A stretch of 64,000 nt of DNA, taken from positions 1 through 64,000 of the forward strand of contig CAZFPL010000008.1 of the NCBI GenBank assembly GCA_964521085.1, written 5' to 3'. The stretch is from JAFGKK01 sp964521085 (GTDB lineage Bacteria > Chloroflexota > Anaerolineae > Anaerolineales > RBG-16-64-43). Positions 17,395 through 26,429 of this stretch are shown piece by piece. Position 1 is the first letter of the stretch; every line of letters starts with the position of its first letter. The translations under genes and the position numbers were made by a program. The notes under the pieces are model-generated. The model did not search any database and had not been told where the DNA came from. It saw only the letters and a list, made by a program, of their open reading frames with translations.

Positions 17395-17400
17395 ACTATA
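17395..17400 (-). promoter_or_regulatory. Possible -10 element for the ECF sigma gene
   Basis: TATAGT on the minus strand, about 30 bases upstream of the proposed TTG start; a weak TTTATT lies 16 bases further upstream. Similarity to consensus is moderate only. Confidence 0.35.
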
Positions 17401-17501
17401 GTAAACGCAATCCGGCAATAAATCTGACAAAACACTTGACGACTGGAGTCGGAAAGAAAACCCCTGTTATTTCAGCCTTTTTTCCCCTTTCTTTCAATCG
17501 C

Positions 17502-17562
17502 TTGACAAGGGGTTGATAATCCGCTAATATATCCAAGACGGATATATCTGTTAGGGATATAT
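17502..17562 (+). promoter_or_regulatory. PadR-gene promoter with overlapping palindromic operator
   Basis: TTGACA (17502-17507) and TAATAT (17525-17530) are separated by exactly 17 bases. Overlapping the -10 and start region is ATATATCC-AAGAC-GGATATAT (17527-17547), a perfect 8-base inverted repeat, with a third half-site GGATATAT at 17555-17562. This position would let the PadR protein encoded next repress its own promoter. Confidence 0.8.
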
Positions 17563-17584
17563 TCTTAAAAAAGGAGAAGAGGCT

Positions 17585-17935
17585 ATGGCAGACAAGTCGA
17601 GTTCGTATCCGCCATTGACCCCGGCGGTTTTCCACATCCTAATATCTCTGGCGGACGGGGAAAAACACGGGTACGGTATCATGAAGAATGTGGAGACGCA
17701 GACCCGAGGGCAGATAAAAATGGGCCCCGGCACGATGTACGGTTCGATCAAACGCATGCTGGCGGCGGGGCTGATCGAAGAAACCGAAGAGCGTCCGGAT
17801 CCGGAGTTGGACGACGAACGGCGGCGCTATTATCGTCTGACCGCCGTTGGACGGAAAGTGGCGGTTGCGGAAACGGAACGCCTGTCGCAAGTCCTGAAAA
17901 TCGCCCGTCAGAAACATATCATGGTTTGCTCATAA
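17585..17935 (+). CDS. PadR-family transcriptional regulator
   Basis: 116 residues with AAAGGAG upstream of the ATG. The N-terminal winged helix is recognisable from 'AVFHILISLADGEKHGYGIM', 'MGPGTMYGSIKRMLAAGLIEE' and the wing 'DDERRRYYRLTAVGRKVA', followed by a C-terminal dimerisation helix. PadR proteins are usually autorepressors that respond to small molecules and control transporters. The palindrome overlapping its promoter supports autoregulation. The membrane protein gene begins 15 bases after its stop, so the two form an operon. Confidence 0.92.
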   Translation: MADKSSSYPPLTPAVFHILISLADGEKHGYGIMKNVETQTRGQIKMGPGTMYGSIKRMLAAGLIEETEERPDPELDDERRRYYRLTAVGRKVAVAETERLSQVLKIARQKHIMVCS

Positions 17936-17950
17936 AAACGGAGTTTATCG

Positions 17951-19327
17951 ATGAAACCCAATCCCACGATTGACCTATCGCGCCGTTTCTACGCCGGATT
18001 ATTGAAGCTTTACCCGCGGGAATTCCGCGACGAATTCGGTCAGTCCATGTTGCAGCTCTTCACCGACCAATGCCGTTCCGTGATGCGAGAAAACGGAACG
18101 CGTGGAATGGTATCTCTTTGGTTGCGAACGATTTCGGATTTGTTCGTGAGTCTCCTCCGCGAGCATCTTGTACCATCGCGCGCGTCGCTGGGGCTGCTCG
18201 AGGCGGTTCCGAACAAGCCGCTGCCCTGGAAGGGCGTCGCCCTGGTCCTCATTCCCGGGGTTGTGTTCATGGTCGGGCAGATCGGCCAGCTGGCGGGGGA
18301 GGATTGGTTCTTCCTGCTCGTTCGCCGCGCGGCGTATTTCCTGATCGTTCCCGTTCTGCTGGTCTGGTTCGTTAAACGCAAATTCCCGATCTGGGGGTTG
18401 ATCCCGCTCGGCATGTTTTACCGTACCCTATTCGAAGTCGGGTACCGCATCCCATCCTTGCTGTCGGAAAATATCACGAGGATATTCGAATCACCCAACA
18501 CACTGGCTGCGAAATTGCATAACGTGTATCCGCCGATAATGAAGATTCTGGGTGATGTACAGTATTTTCTGAAAGCCCATTCAAAGGACATTCAAATCTT
18601 CATTACCCTCGTCCTGCTGGGGTGCGCGACCGTGATGATCCTGCTGATCATCCGCCGCCAAGGGTATCCGCGCGCAGCCCGCGCCTGGACGGGCGCGGTT
18701 CTCTTCCTGACTCTGCTTCAAATGCTTTCCGGTTTTCTCAGTTATTGGGTGGACAATAAATGGCCTCTCGATAAACTGATCTATTCGACGGATTTCAGAA
18801 GCATCATCGGAGTGGAATTGGGCATCGCGTATGATTACTTTACCCTTTATTTCGGCTTTTTTCTTCTGATCTTAATCGGCGCTTTGCTGGCACAGCGCCA
18901 CGGACGGATGGCGCTTCTGCTCCCCCTGGGATACCTTATTCCAACCGTCGTCCTGGGACGGTTCGGATACGATGACAGCATGCCGTACCTGTTGATTTCC
19001 GCCAGCGTTATTGTGTTTGTCTATCGTGTTCTTGTTTCCCTGCTCGCCCCGGTTTGGATCGTACGCTCCGCCACCGATGCCGGTCAGAAACGCGCCGGGA
19101 CCGTCGGATTGACCGTTGCGGTTGGAATCCTCGTGGTGGCCCACATTGGGTATCTGATCTATTGGATCGTGTCCGACGGCTGGGAATGGAATGCGCTTAA
19201 TGTCTATTACACCTTTTCACCGGAATTAATTACGCTGGCGGGAATTGCACTGGCCGTGTCGCTGTATGGTCCAAACAGCGTCGCGCAACCGAAGCCGGGA
19301 TGGAGACCGGCGGGGCAGGAAATATAG
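17951..19327 (+). CDS. PadR-linked polytopic membrane protein with permease-prefix-like N-terminus
   Basis: 458 residues. The first ~45 residues ('RRFYAGLLKLYPREFRDEFGQSM') match the short N-terminal 'permease prefix' helix found on many membrane proteins encoded beside PadR regulators. About ten hydrophobic segments follow between residues ~90 and 445. The FtsX/MacB core that usually follows this prefix was not recognised, and no ATPase partner is adjacent. Function is therefore unknown; export or stress sensing under PadR control is the likely theme. Confidence 0.75.
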   Translation: MKPNPTIDLSRRFYAGLLKLYPREFRDEFGQSMLQLFTDQCRSVMRENGTRGMVSLWLRTISDLFVSLLREHLVPSRASLGLLEAVPNKPLPWKGVALVLIPGVVFMVGQIGQLAGEDWFFLLVRRAAYFLIVPVLLVWFVKRKFPIWGLIPLGMFYRTLFEVGYRIPSLLSENITRIFESPNTLAAKLHNVYPPIMKILGDVQYFLKAHSKDIQIFITLVLLGCATVMILLIIRRQGYPRAARAWTGAVLFLTLLQMLSGFLSYWVDNKWPLDKLIYSTDFRSIIGVELGIAYDYFTLYFGFFLLILIGALLAQRHGRMALLLPLGYLIPTVVLGRFGYDDSMPYLLISASVIVFVYRVLVSLLAPVWIVRSATDAGQKRAGTVGLTVAVGILVVAHIGYLIYWIVSDGWEWNALNVYYTFSPELITLAGIALAVSLYGPNSVAQPKPGWRPAGQEI

Positions 19328-19352
19328 CCCGTTCGAGGAACAGTCTCTTTTC

Positions 19353-19383
19353 CCCCCGGATGATGTTTTTCCGGGGTTTTTTA
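19353..19383 (+). terminator. Intrinsic terminator after the PadR operon
   Basis: CCCCGGA (19354-19360) pairs with TCCGGGG (19370-19376) and is followed by a run of seven T residues. Confidence 0.85.
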
Positions 19384-19459
19384 TATTTTCACTGCGGATC
19401 ATTGGATACGATATCCGGGAGTACAATCCGCTTAGCGATACGATCCTGGAGGATGGACA

Positions 19460-20185
19460 ATGGCGGATATGGAATCTGTTTCTGTGCTGAGTTTGGCGAA
19501 AATGATCGATCACTCGCTGCTGCACCCGACCATGACCGATAAGGACATCCTCGCCGGGTGCGATCTGGCGAAAAAATACCGGACGGCAACGGTATGCGTC
19601 AAACCGTATGCCGTTCCCATGACGCGCGACGCGCTGGCCGGATCCGGAGTGGGCGTCTGCGCGGTGATCGGATTCCCGCACGGCAACAGCACGACCGCGA
19701 TCAAGATCGCCGAAACGATTCAAGCCATCCAGGACGGCGCGGCCGAAATCGACATGGTGATAAACATCGGGAAGGCAGTCGGGGGTGATTGGGAATATGT
19801 GTCCCGGGAAATCCAGGTGGTGAACGATGCGTGTACGGCTGGGAATGCCATCTTGAAAGTCATCTTCGAGACGGATTTCCTTTTGGACGGCCAGGTCATC
19901 CGGTTGTGTGAGATCTGCTCGCAATTACAGGTGGCATTTGTGAAAACTTCCACCGGATACGGATTTGTCAAACAGCCGAATGGATTCTATGCCTACCGGG
20001 GGGCGACAGAGGACATTGTAAAATTAATGCGTGAGCACACGGAACCTTGCGTTCTACTCAAAGCGGCGGGCGGGATACGGACTTTGGATGAGATGCTGCG
20101 TTTCCGCGCGCTGGGCGCCGCGCGGATCGGTGCGACCGCGACCGAATCCATTCTGGAAGAAGCCAAGCGGCGCGGATATGGGTGA
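19460..20185 (+). CDS. deoC: Deoxyribose-phosphate aldolase
   Basis: 241 residues, normal length for the short bacterial type. GGAGG precedes the ATG. DeoC cleaves 2-deoxyribose-5-phosphate to acetaldehyde and glyceraldehyde-3-phosphate in deoxynucleoside salvage. Landmarks are MIDHSLLHPT near the N-terminus, the 'EIDMVINIG' segment, the Schiff-base lysine in FVKTSTGYG (near residue 160) and the second active-site lysine in LLKAAGGI (near 200). It seems to be a single-gene unit flanked by a terminator upstream. Confidence 0.93.
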   Translation: MADMESVSVLSLAKMIDHSLLHPTMTDKDILAGCDLAKKYRTATVCVKPYAVPMTRDALAGSGVGVCAVIGFPHGNSTTAIKIAETIQAIQDGAAEIDMVINIGKAVGGDWEYVSREIQVVNDACTAGNAILKVIFETDFLLDGQVIRLCEICSQLQVAFVKTSTGYGFVKQPNGFYAYRGATEDIVKLMREHTEPCVLLKAAGGIRTLDEMLRFRALGAARIGATATESILEEAKRRGYG

Positions 20186-20420
20186 TCTGAAACACCGGAA
20201 CTTGGAAACCCGATCTCATCCCATCCGGTATCGGAAGCCGTCAGCATTTCGATCATGATGCGATCTGCGCGATCGAAGATTATTGTCGATGGGGATCAGG
20301 AAACCGCCGGGCGGCGGATCCTTTTCCCTTATGCCAGGATGCGTCTTGAGTATAATGAAAAATCGATAATCATTCCACGTTGCGGCCGGCGCAACGGATC
20401 CAACGAGGATCGAGCGCAGG

Positions 20421-23400
20421 ATGGATAATCCGGTGACGCAGCAAGATGAACTTAAGGGGGAATCCACGAACGCCCGGCGGCGTCCAACCCTGGGTTTTCT
20501 CTCGGCGAATATTCATATTGGAACCGGCCGTTCCCTCTGGCCGGCCATCGTCCGCGCGGCGGAACGCCATAATGCCAACCTCATTTGTTTTCCGGGCGGC
20601 GGCCTCCGCGCCTCGGGCGGATTCGAAGCGCAACGCAATGCCATTTACGATCTGGTGAATCCCGGGAGCGTGGACGGCCTGATCAGTTGGTCGTCCACCC
20701 TGGGCGGGGTGCTCGAGCCGTCCGTGGTGGCGGATTTCCACAGCCGGTTCAAACCCCTGCCATTGGTCAGCCTGGCGCAGCTCATGGCGGACGTGCCGAC
20801 GGTGCTGGTCGACAGTTATAACGGCATGCGCGCCGTTTTGATTCATCTGATTGAAGTTCACGGATACCGCCGCCTGGCTTTCATCCGCGGCCCGGAACGC
20901 CACTTCTATGCGCAGGAGCGTTTTCGGGCGTACACCGAAACGCTTCAGGCGTACGGGATCCCCTACAATGCCGCGCTTGTCACGCCCCCCATGCAATGGG
21001 AATCCGGCGCCGAGGCGATCCGCCTGCTCTTGGATGAAAACCAGTTGCGGCCGCGGATCGACTTCCAGGCGGTCCTGGCGGTGAGCGACCTGCTGGCGCT
21101 CGAAGCTTTGAAGGCTTTGCAAAACCGGGGGATTCAGGTGCCGAGCGAGGTGGCGCTTTCGGGATTCAACGATTCCACGGAGAGCCGCCTGTCCACTCCG
21201 CCGCTCACCTCCGTTTCGCTGCCGTTTGCGGAGCAGGGGGCGCGGGCGGTGGAGATGGTGTTGGCTCAACTCGGCGGCGAATCCGTTCCGGAGAAGGTGC
21301 TGCTTCCCTCCCGGCTGGTCATCCGCCAATCCTGCGGCTGCCCCTCGGCCGCCGTGGTGCTGGCGGCGGCCAGGTCGGCGGCCGTGGAAGGTTTGGATTT
21401 TCCGATGGCAATGGCGGCTTTCCGGGAACGGGCGCTGGCAGACATGGCAACGGCTTTGCCGGATGCGGGGGAACAGATTTCTGTTTGGGCGAAAAATCTG
21501 TTGGATGCGTTCCAGGCCGAACTGCAAGCCGCGCCCGCCGGTTGTTTCATTCCGACTTTGGAAAAGGTCCTCGGTCAGGCGGTGGCGTCCGGCTCGGATC
21601 CATCCGCCTGGCAGGGATTGATCTCGGCTCTCCGGCGGCGGGCGCTGCCGTATCTCGCTCCCCCGGCGCGAGCTTTCGCGGAGGATCTCTTCGGCCAGGC
21701 GCGGGTTGTGGTCAGCGAAACCACCCAGCGGATGCAGATCTATCTGCAATGGCAGGCGGAACGGCAAACCGCACTGCTGCAGGAAATCGGGCAGGCGCTG
21801 ATCACCACCTTCGACATCGCCAAGCTTGCGGACGTGCTTGCCGAAAGCCTGCCCCGGCTTGGGATCGCCAGCGGATACCTTGCGCTGTATGAACAGCCGG
21901 CCTTGTCCCTGGAATATTCCCATCTGATCCTGGCCTATAACGAACACGGGCGCGCACCTCTGGAAATCGGCGGACGGCGGTTTCTCTCCCGCCGGTTGCT
22001 GCCGGAAGGAATGCTGCCTTCCGACCGGCGATTAAGCCTGGTCGTGGAACCGCTTTATTTCCAGGATACCCAGATCGGATTTGCGTTGTTTGAAATCGGG
22101 CCGCACGACGGATCCGTTTACGAAATCCTCCGCGGCCATATCAGCAGCGCACTCAAAGGCGCCCTCCTGTTCCAGGACGCCCAACAGGCGCGCCTGGCGG
22201 CCGAAAAGGCCGACCAAATCAAGACCCGTCTGCTGGCGAATGTCAGCCACGAATTGCGCACCCCCCTGAATATCATCCTGGGCCATACCCGGAATGCCAT
22301 GGACCAATCCGGAAAGCCCGATTCGGCCCCCGGTTTATCGGACGATCTTCAACACATTCAAAGTAGCGCCGAGCATCAACTCCGCGTGATCAACGACCTG
22401 CTCGATCTCTCCCGGGCGGAGATCGACGAGTTGGATCTGCATCCGGAACTCCTGGAACCTCTGCCGCTCCTGGTGGAGGTCTACCAGAGTATGTCCGGAC
22501 GGGCGGATATTTCCACGGCGGTGAAATGGAATTTACGGATTCCCGACCAGCTTCCGCTCATCCAGGCCGATCCCGTACGGCTCCGCCAAATCCTTCTGAA
22601 TCTATTAAGCAATGCCAGGAAATACACCGAAAAGGGAACGATTACATTGGGGGCGGAGGTTGCCCCGCCTTTTCTGCACCTATGGGTCGAAGATTCCGGG
22701 ATAGGAATTCCCGAGGATCAACAGGAACATATCTTCGAACCGTTCGGAACCGGGGAACATACCGGCGAGACGCCGCCCGGGATCGGGCTGGGGCTCTCCA
22801 TCACGCGGCACTTGGTGGCGCTGCACAACGGTTCGATCAAAGTAGACAGCCGTCCTGGAAAAGGCAGCACGTTCCACGTCTTTCTGCCGCTGCCGCGAAT
22901 TGACGGTCCGGCCTCCCCGGCGTTTGAAACTGCCCAACCGGTCCTGCTGCTGCTTTCCGCTTTCGATCCGCCGGCCGAAGAAATAGTCGAATTAAGCCGC
23001 CGCCAGGGATTAGAAATCCGCCGGCTGCGCGCTGGAGGAGACTGGGAGAAGGAACTGACAGGCGTTCGGCCTGTGGCCTTGGCCTGGGATCTGGGCGGCA
23101 TACAATCGAGCGATTGGACGATGGTGCGCCGGTTTCGCACCCATCCACTTTTAAGTCAGGCACCGGTCATCCTGTATGGGCAAGCGAAAAAAGAGCAGGG
23201 GAACGAAGCGGGGTTGACGTTGGGGTTAACAAGTTTCCTGGACAAATCCGCCGGAATTCAGGCGCTGATGGAAACGTTCCACACCGTGAGACCCGCTTCG
23301 ACCGCCGGTCCGGTTCTGATCGTCGACGACGATCCGAAAGTACGCGCGTCGCACCAGGAGGTTGTTCTCAAGGGATTGCCGGGTTTCCCTGTCCGCACCG

Positions 23401-24023
23401 CAGCCGACGGCAAAGCCGCCCAGGACGCCATGCGCGCGGAAATCCCCAGCCTGGTCATTCTGGATTTAATCATGCCCGGAATAGGCGGTGAGGAAGTCCT
23501 GGAATGGATGCGGGCCGATCCGAGGCTGCGCACGGTGCCGGTGATCATCCTCTCCAGCAAATTGTTGAATTTGGAGGATGTCAAGCGGCTGGAACGATAC
23601 GCGCGGGTAACCTTCCAAAGCAAAGGGATCCTGACCGAGGGAGAGACGATCGCCGCGTTGAACCGGGCATTGTTTGGAACCGACACTCTGCCCCAGCACA
23701 CTTCCGCGCTGGTAAAACGGACGGTTGCATTCCTGCATCAAAATTATTCCCGGCCGCTTTCCCGCTGGGAGTTGGCGAAAGCACTCGGGATCAGCGAAGA
23801 CTACTTAAGCCGGGTATTCAACCGGGAACTCGGTCTTTCACCTTGGGATTATTTAAACCGCTACCGCATCCTGCAAGCCAAGACGCTGCTGCAGAATACG
23901 TCGAACAGCATGCGGATAATCGCCCACCAGGTGGGCTTCCGCGACCAATCCTATTTCAGCCGTGTATTTCACAAGTTTACCGGGCAATCCCCGCAAAATT
24001 ATCGCGACAATCCCGAAGGATAA
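20421..24023 (+). CDS. Hybrid regulator: LacI-like sugar sensor - GAF-like - histidine kinase - receiver - AraC DNA-binding domain
   Basis: 1200 residues in one chain. Residues ~20-305 resemble the periplasmic-binding fold of LacI-type repressors ('LGFLSANIH', 'FIRGPERHFYAQERFRAY', 'VALSGFNDSTES'), but without a LacI HTH. A helical linker and GAF-like region lie at ~430-590. HisKA has the phosphoacceptor His610 in NVSHELRTPLN. HATPase motifs follow: N box ~714-730, DSGIGIP ~755 and GIGLGLS ~788. A degenerate receiver-like segment spans ~838-955. A true receiver follows (VLIVDDDPK ~965, Asp1014 in LDLIMPG). An AraC double HTH ends the protein (~1097-1196). No signal peptide or transmembrane helix was seen, so it should be cytoplasmic. 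It lies directly upstream of the LplABC-type importer and pectin genes and is probably their sugar-responsive activator. Confidence 0.9.
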   Translation: MDNPVTQQDELKGESTNARRRPTLGFLSANIHIGTGRSLWPAIVRAAERHNANLICFPGGGLRASGGFEAQRNAIYDLVNPGSVDGLISWSSTLGGVLEPSVVADFHSRFKPLPLVSLAQLMADVPTVLVDSYNGMRAVLIHLIEVHGYRRLAFIRGPERHFYAQERFRAYTETLQAYGIPYNAALVTPPMQWESGAEAIRLLLDENQLRPRIDFQAVLAVSDLLALEALKALQNRGIQVPSEVALSGFNDSTESRLSTPPLTSVSLPFAEQGARAVEMVLAQLGGESVPEKVLLPSRLVIRQSCGCPSAAVVLAAARSAAVEGLDFPMAMAAFRERALADMATALPDAGEQISVWAKNLLDAFQAELQAAPAGCFIPTLEKVLGQAVASGSDPSAWQGLISALRRRALPYLAPPARAFAEDLFGQARVVVSETTQRMQIYLQWQAERQTALLQEIGQALITTFDIAKLADVLAESLPRLGIASGYLALYEQPALSLEYSHLILAYNEHGRAPLEIGGRRFLSRRLLPEGMLPSDRRLSLVVEPLYFQDTQIGFALFEIGPHDGSVYEILRGHISSALKGALLFQDAQQARLAAEKADQIKTRLLANVSHELRTPLNIILGHTRNAMDQSGKPDSAPGLSDDLQHIQSSAEHQLRVINDLLDLSRAEIDELDLHPELLEPLPLLVEVYQSMSGRADISTAVKWNLRIPDQLPLIQADPVRLRQILLNLLSNARKYTEKGTITLGAEVAPPFLHLWVEDSGIGIPEDQQEHIFEPFGTGEHTGETPPGIGLGLSITRHLVALHNGSIKVDSRPGKGSTFHVFLPLPRIDGPASPAFETAQPVLLLLSAFDPPAEEIVELSRRQGLEIRRLRAGGDWEKELTGVRPVALAWDLGGIQSSDWTMVRRFRTHPLLSQAPVILYGQAKKEQGNEAGLTLGLTSFLDKSAGIQALMETFHTVRPASTAGPVLIVDDDPKVRASHQEVVLKGLPGFPVRTAADGKAAQDAMRAEIPSLVILDLIMPGIGGEEVLEWMRADPRLRTVPVIILSSKLLNLEDVKRLERYARVTFQSKGILTEGETIAALNRALFGTDTLPQHTSALVKRTVAFLHQNYSRPLSRWELAKALGISEDYLSRVFNRELGLSPWDYLNRYRILQAKTLLQNTSNSMRIIAHQVGFRDQSYFSRVFHKFTGQSPQNYRDNPEG

Positions 24024-24409
24024 ACGTCCTGATGTAAGCTCTTCCAACAGATGAGAGACCGCTCGTTCGGATTCTTACGGCCTACCGGGAACAATAACGG
24101 CGAAAGTCCCGGTTTTCAGGCAAGAATCGCTCCCTTCCACCTGCTTGATTCAAATCGCACTTCCTCTGAATTCCGCTTTTCCTACGGGCATCCGGGCCTG
24201 TGAAAATGGATCACCGACATCCGGGAAAGTGGTAGATTTATAAGCAAATACCATTGCTATTCCTCGCTTATTAAATGGAAGGAAGGTGAGAGGCATGTTC
24301 CCTCCCTTCGCGACAGGCTTACCCCGGCAGCCGAATCACAGCCCGCCCCCCGGAACGAGCCGCTTTTTTCCATGCAAAGCGCGCCAGAATCCAAAAGGAG
24401 GTTTTTATA
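24024..24409 (+). promoter_or_regulatory. Intergenic control region between the hybrid regulator and the importer operon
   Basis: 386 bases without a gene. A candidate terminator for the regulator sits at its left end. The AT-rich part around 24230-24275 is the most likely promoter and AraC-binding area, including an imperfect symmetry around AAGCAA...TTGCTA. No clear -35/-10 pair was found. The last bases carry AAAAGGAGG, the ribosome-binding site of the permease gene. Confidence 0.45.
24085..24116 (+). terminator. Candidate terminator after the hybrid regulator
   Basis: CCGGGA (24085-24090) pairs with TCCCGG (24107-24112) and is followed by TTTT. The stem is short and the T-run brief. Confidence 0.45.
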
Positions 24410-25438
24410 ATGAATCCAAGCGAAACCAATCGTTCTTCTTCCGCACGGCAGGATTCCAAAGTGACAGAAAAAACGGCAATCCAATCTGCGGCTGTACCGG
24501 TCAGTGAGATTGAGATCCCATGGCGGGAGAGGCTCCGGCGCTTAGGGCGCGCCATGTGGCGGCACCGCTGGCTTTACATCATCGTATTACCCTCCCTGCT
24601 CTTTTTTGTCGTGTTCAAATACTGGCCTTTGTTTAACGCGCAGATTGCATTCAAGGATTTCAAGCCGGCGTTGGGCGTGGTAGCCAGCCCGTGGGTCGGC
24701 TTCAAGCACTTAGAGGCCTTCTTCAATTCCTATTATTTTTCACGGCTTATCGGGAACACGCTGTTCTTCAGCGTCGTGAAGCTTATCCTGGGAATGCCGA
24801 CGGCGATCATCCTCGCCAATGCGCTGTATGAAACGCGCTTTAATTTCTTCCGGTCCATCGTCCAGACCGGCGCCTACATCCCGCACTTCCTCTCGTGGGT
24901 CATCATGTTCGGCGTGCTGCTGACGATGCTTTCTCCCAGCGATGGGCTGGTTAATGAAATCATCAAGGCGTCCGGAGGGAAATCGATCTCATTTCTCACC
25001 TCGCCAAAATATTTCCGCTGGGTGGTGATCTTTTCCGACATCTGGAAGGAGACCGGATGGAGCACGATTCTCTATTATGCGGCGCTGATGGCGATCGAGA
25101 CATCTCTCTTCGAAGCGGCGTCGGTGGACGGAGCTTCGCGCTTGCAGCGCATCTGGCACATATCCCTCCCGGGGATCCTGCCGGTGATCATGATCGTGAC
25201 ACTCCTCCGCCTGGGGCACATCCTGGATGCGGGATTCAACGAGATCTTCGTGCTCTATTCGGTGCCCGTGTACAGCGTCGCGGACATCATTGACACGTGG
25301 GTCTATCGGGCGGGCATTTTGGAATTCAAATACAGCCTGGCCACCGCAGTGGGTTTGTTCAAGGGCGTGATCGGGCTCACCCTGCTCGTCGTTTCGAACG
25401 AGTTGGCAAAGCGCTGGGCTCGTACCAGCCTTTACTGA
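24410..25438 (+). CDS. LplB-type polysaccharide/oligosaccharide ABC transporter permease
   Basis: 342 residues with AAAAGGAGG upstream. An N-terminal cytoplasmic extension of ~55 residues precedes six transmembrane segments. The binding-protein-dependent permease loop is 'EAASVDGASRLQRIWHISLPGI' in part (EAA motif, about residues 238-255). The 'YWPLFNAQIAFKDFKP' segment is typical of the LplB/YtcP group that imports uronic-acid-containing oligosaccharides. It pairs with the next permease, and with the lipoprotein binding protein two genes on. No ATPase gene is nearby, so a shared MsmX-like ATPase elsewhere is expected. Confidence 0.9.
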   Translation: MNPSETNRSSSARQDSKVTEKTAIQSAAVPVSEIEIPWRERLRRLGRAMWRHRWLYIIVLPSLLFFVVFKYWPLFNAQIAFKDFKPALGVVASPWVGFKHLEAFFNSYYFSRLIGNTLFFSVVKLILGMPTAIILANALYETRFNFFRSIVQTGAYIPHFLSWVIMFGVLLTMLSPSDGLVNEIIKASGGKSISFLTSPKYFRWVVIFSDIWKETGWSTILYYAALMAIETSLFEAASVDGASRLQRIWHISLPGILPVIMIVTLLRLGHILDAGFNEIFVLYSVPVYSVADIIDTWVYRAGILEFKYSLATAVGLFKGVIGLTLLVVSNELAKRWARTSLY

Positions 25439-25453
25439 TCAGGAGAGATCTCC

Positions 25454-26332
25454 ATGCCAGTCAAATCGAGAGAAGAAATCGTCTTTCAAATATTGGTCAA
25501 CGGCTTCCTGATTCTTGTACTGCTTATCATCCTGGTCCCGTTGTGGCGGGTTGTGATGATGTCGCTCACCCCGCTGGGATATGCCGCAGAGGATACCAGC
25601 TTCGGCATGCTCATCCCTCCCTGGAGATGGAGCATCGAAGCGTACAAGCAGCTGATGACTCATCCGAATTTCATCAATGCGGTCTGGAACAGCACACAGA
25701 TCACCGTACTCGGAACTTCGCTCAGCCTATTCCTCACCGTACCGCTGGCGTATGTCCTCTCGATCAGGACCCTTCCAGGCCGGAATATCCTTATTAATTT
25801 CATACTGCTTACCTATCTGTTCAGCGCCGGAATGGTGCCGACCTACCTGGTGGTGCACGACCTGGGGCTGACCGACCACCTGACCGCTGTGTTTGTTCCG
25901 GTGGCGATCGGGGTCTACAACGTTCTTCTGATGAAAGGATTTTTCGAGGGCCTGCCCGTCGAACTGGAGGAGGCGGCCCGACTCGACGGCGCCAGCGAAT
26001 TGCAGGTGCTGATCCAGGTCATCCTGCCGCTTTCGAAACCGATCCTGTTGACCATCGGTTTGTTCTACGGAGTCTTCTATTGGAACGAGTTCTTCTATCC
26101 GATCCTGTATCTAAACAATAACGATCTGATGCCGCTGCCGGTGCTGCTGCGCAACATCCTCATGGCATCCAGCCTGAACGAATATGTGGAATACGACGCA
26201 TTTAGCGCCGCTCCAATTCAATCTCTCAAAGCCGCGAGTGTATTCATCACCATGCTGCCCATGGTAGCCGTCTACCCGTTCATTCAGCGTTACTTCACCA
26301 AGAGTACGCTGACGGGTAGCGTGAAGCAGTGA
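25454..26332 (+). CDS. LplC/YtcP-type carbohydrate ABC transporter permease
   Basis: 292 residues, beginning 15 bases after the previous stop. Six transmembrane helices are expected. The EAA loop 'ELEEAARLDGASELQVLIQVILPLSKP' (in part) lies near residues 175-200. The C-terminal 'YPFIQRYFTKSTLTGSVKQ' is the hallmark ending of MalG/LplC permeases. It is the second membrane subunit of the importer that brings oligogalacturonides or rhamnogalacturonides into the cytoplasm. Confidence 0.92.
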   Translation: MPVKSREEIVFQILVNGFLILVLLIILVPLWRVVMMSLTPLGYAAEDTSFGMLIPPWRWSIEAYKQLMTHPNFINAVWNSTQITVLGTSLSLFLTVPLAYVLSIRTLPGRNILINFILLTYLFSAGMVPTYLVVHDLGLTDHLTAVFVPVAIGVYNVLLMKGFFEGLPVELEEAARLDGASELQVLIQVILPLSKPILLTIGLFYGVFYWNEFFYPILYLNNNDLMPLPVLLRNILMASSLNEYVEYDAFSAAPIQSLKAASVFITMLPMVAVYPFIQRYFTKSTLTGSVKQ

Positions 26333-26429
26333 GGAGGAGGTGAATCGATAGAAATCATCCAAGTAGGTCCGCACCAGCGCTTGTGAATTTCCAAGCCGTG
26401 AATCACAACATTCTACAAGGAGGAATGGA

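Noticed and set aside
20370..21947. 525-codon open frame antisense to the hybrid regulator
   Set aside because: It mirrors codon bias of the real high-GC gene on the plus strand, has no ribosome-binding site or recognisable domain, and the plus-strand protein is clearly conserved.
24230..24275. AraC half-site pair upstream of the importer
   Set aside because: Only a weak AAGCAA/TTGCTA symmetry is visible; not distinct enough from background to list as a site.
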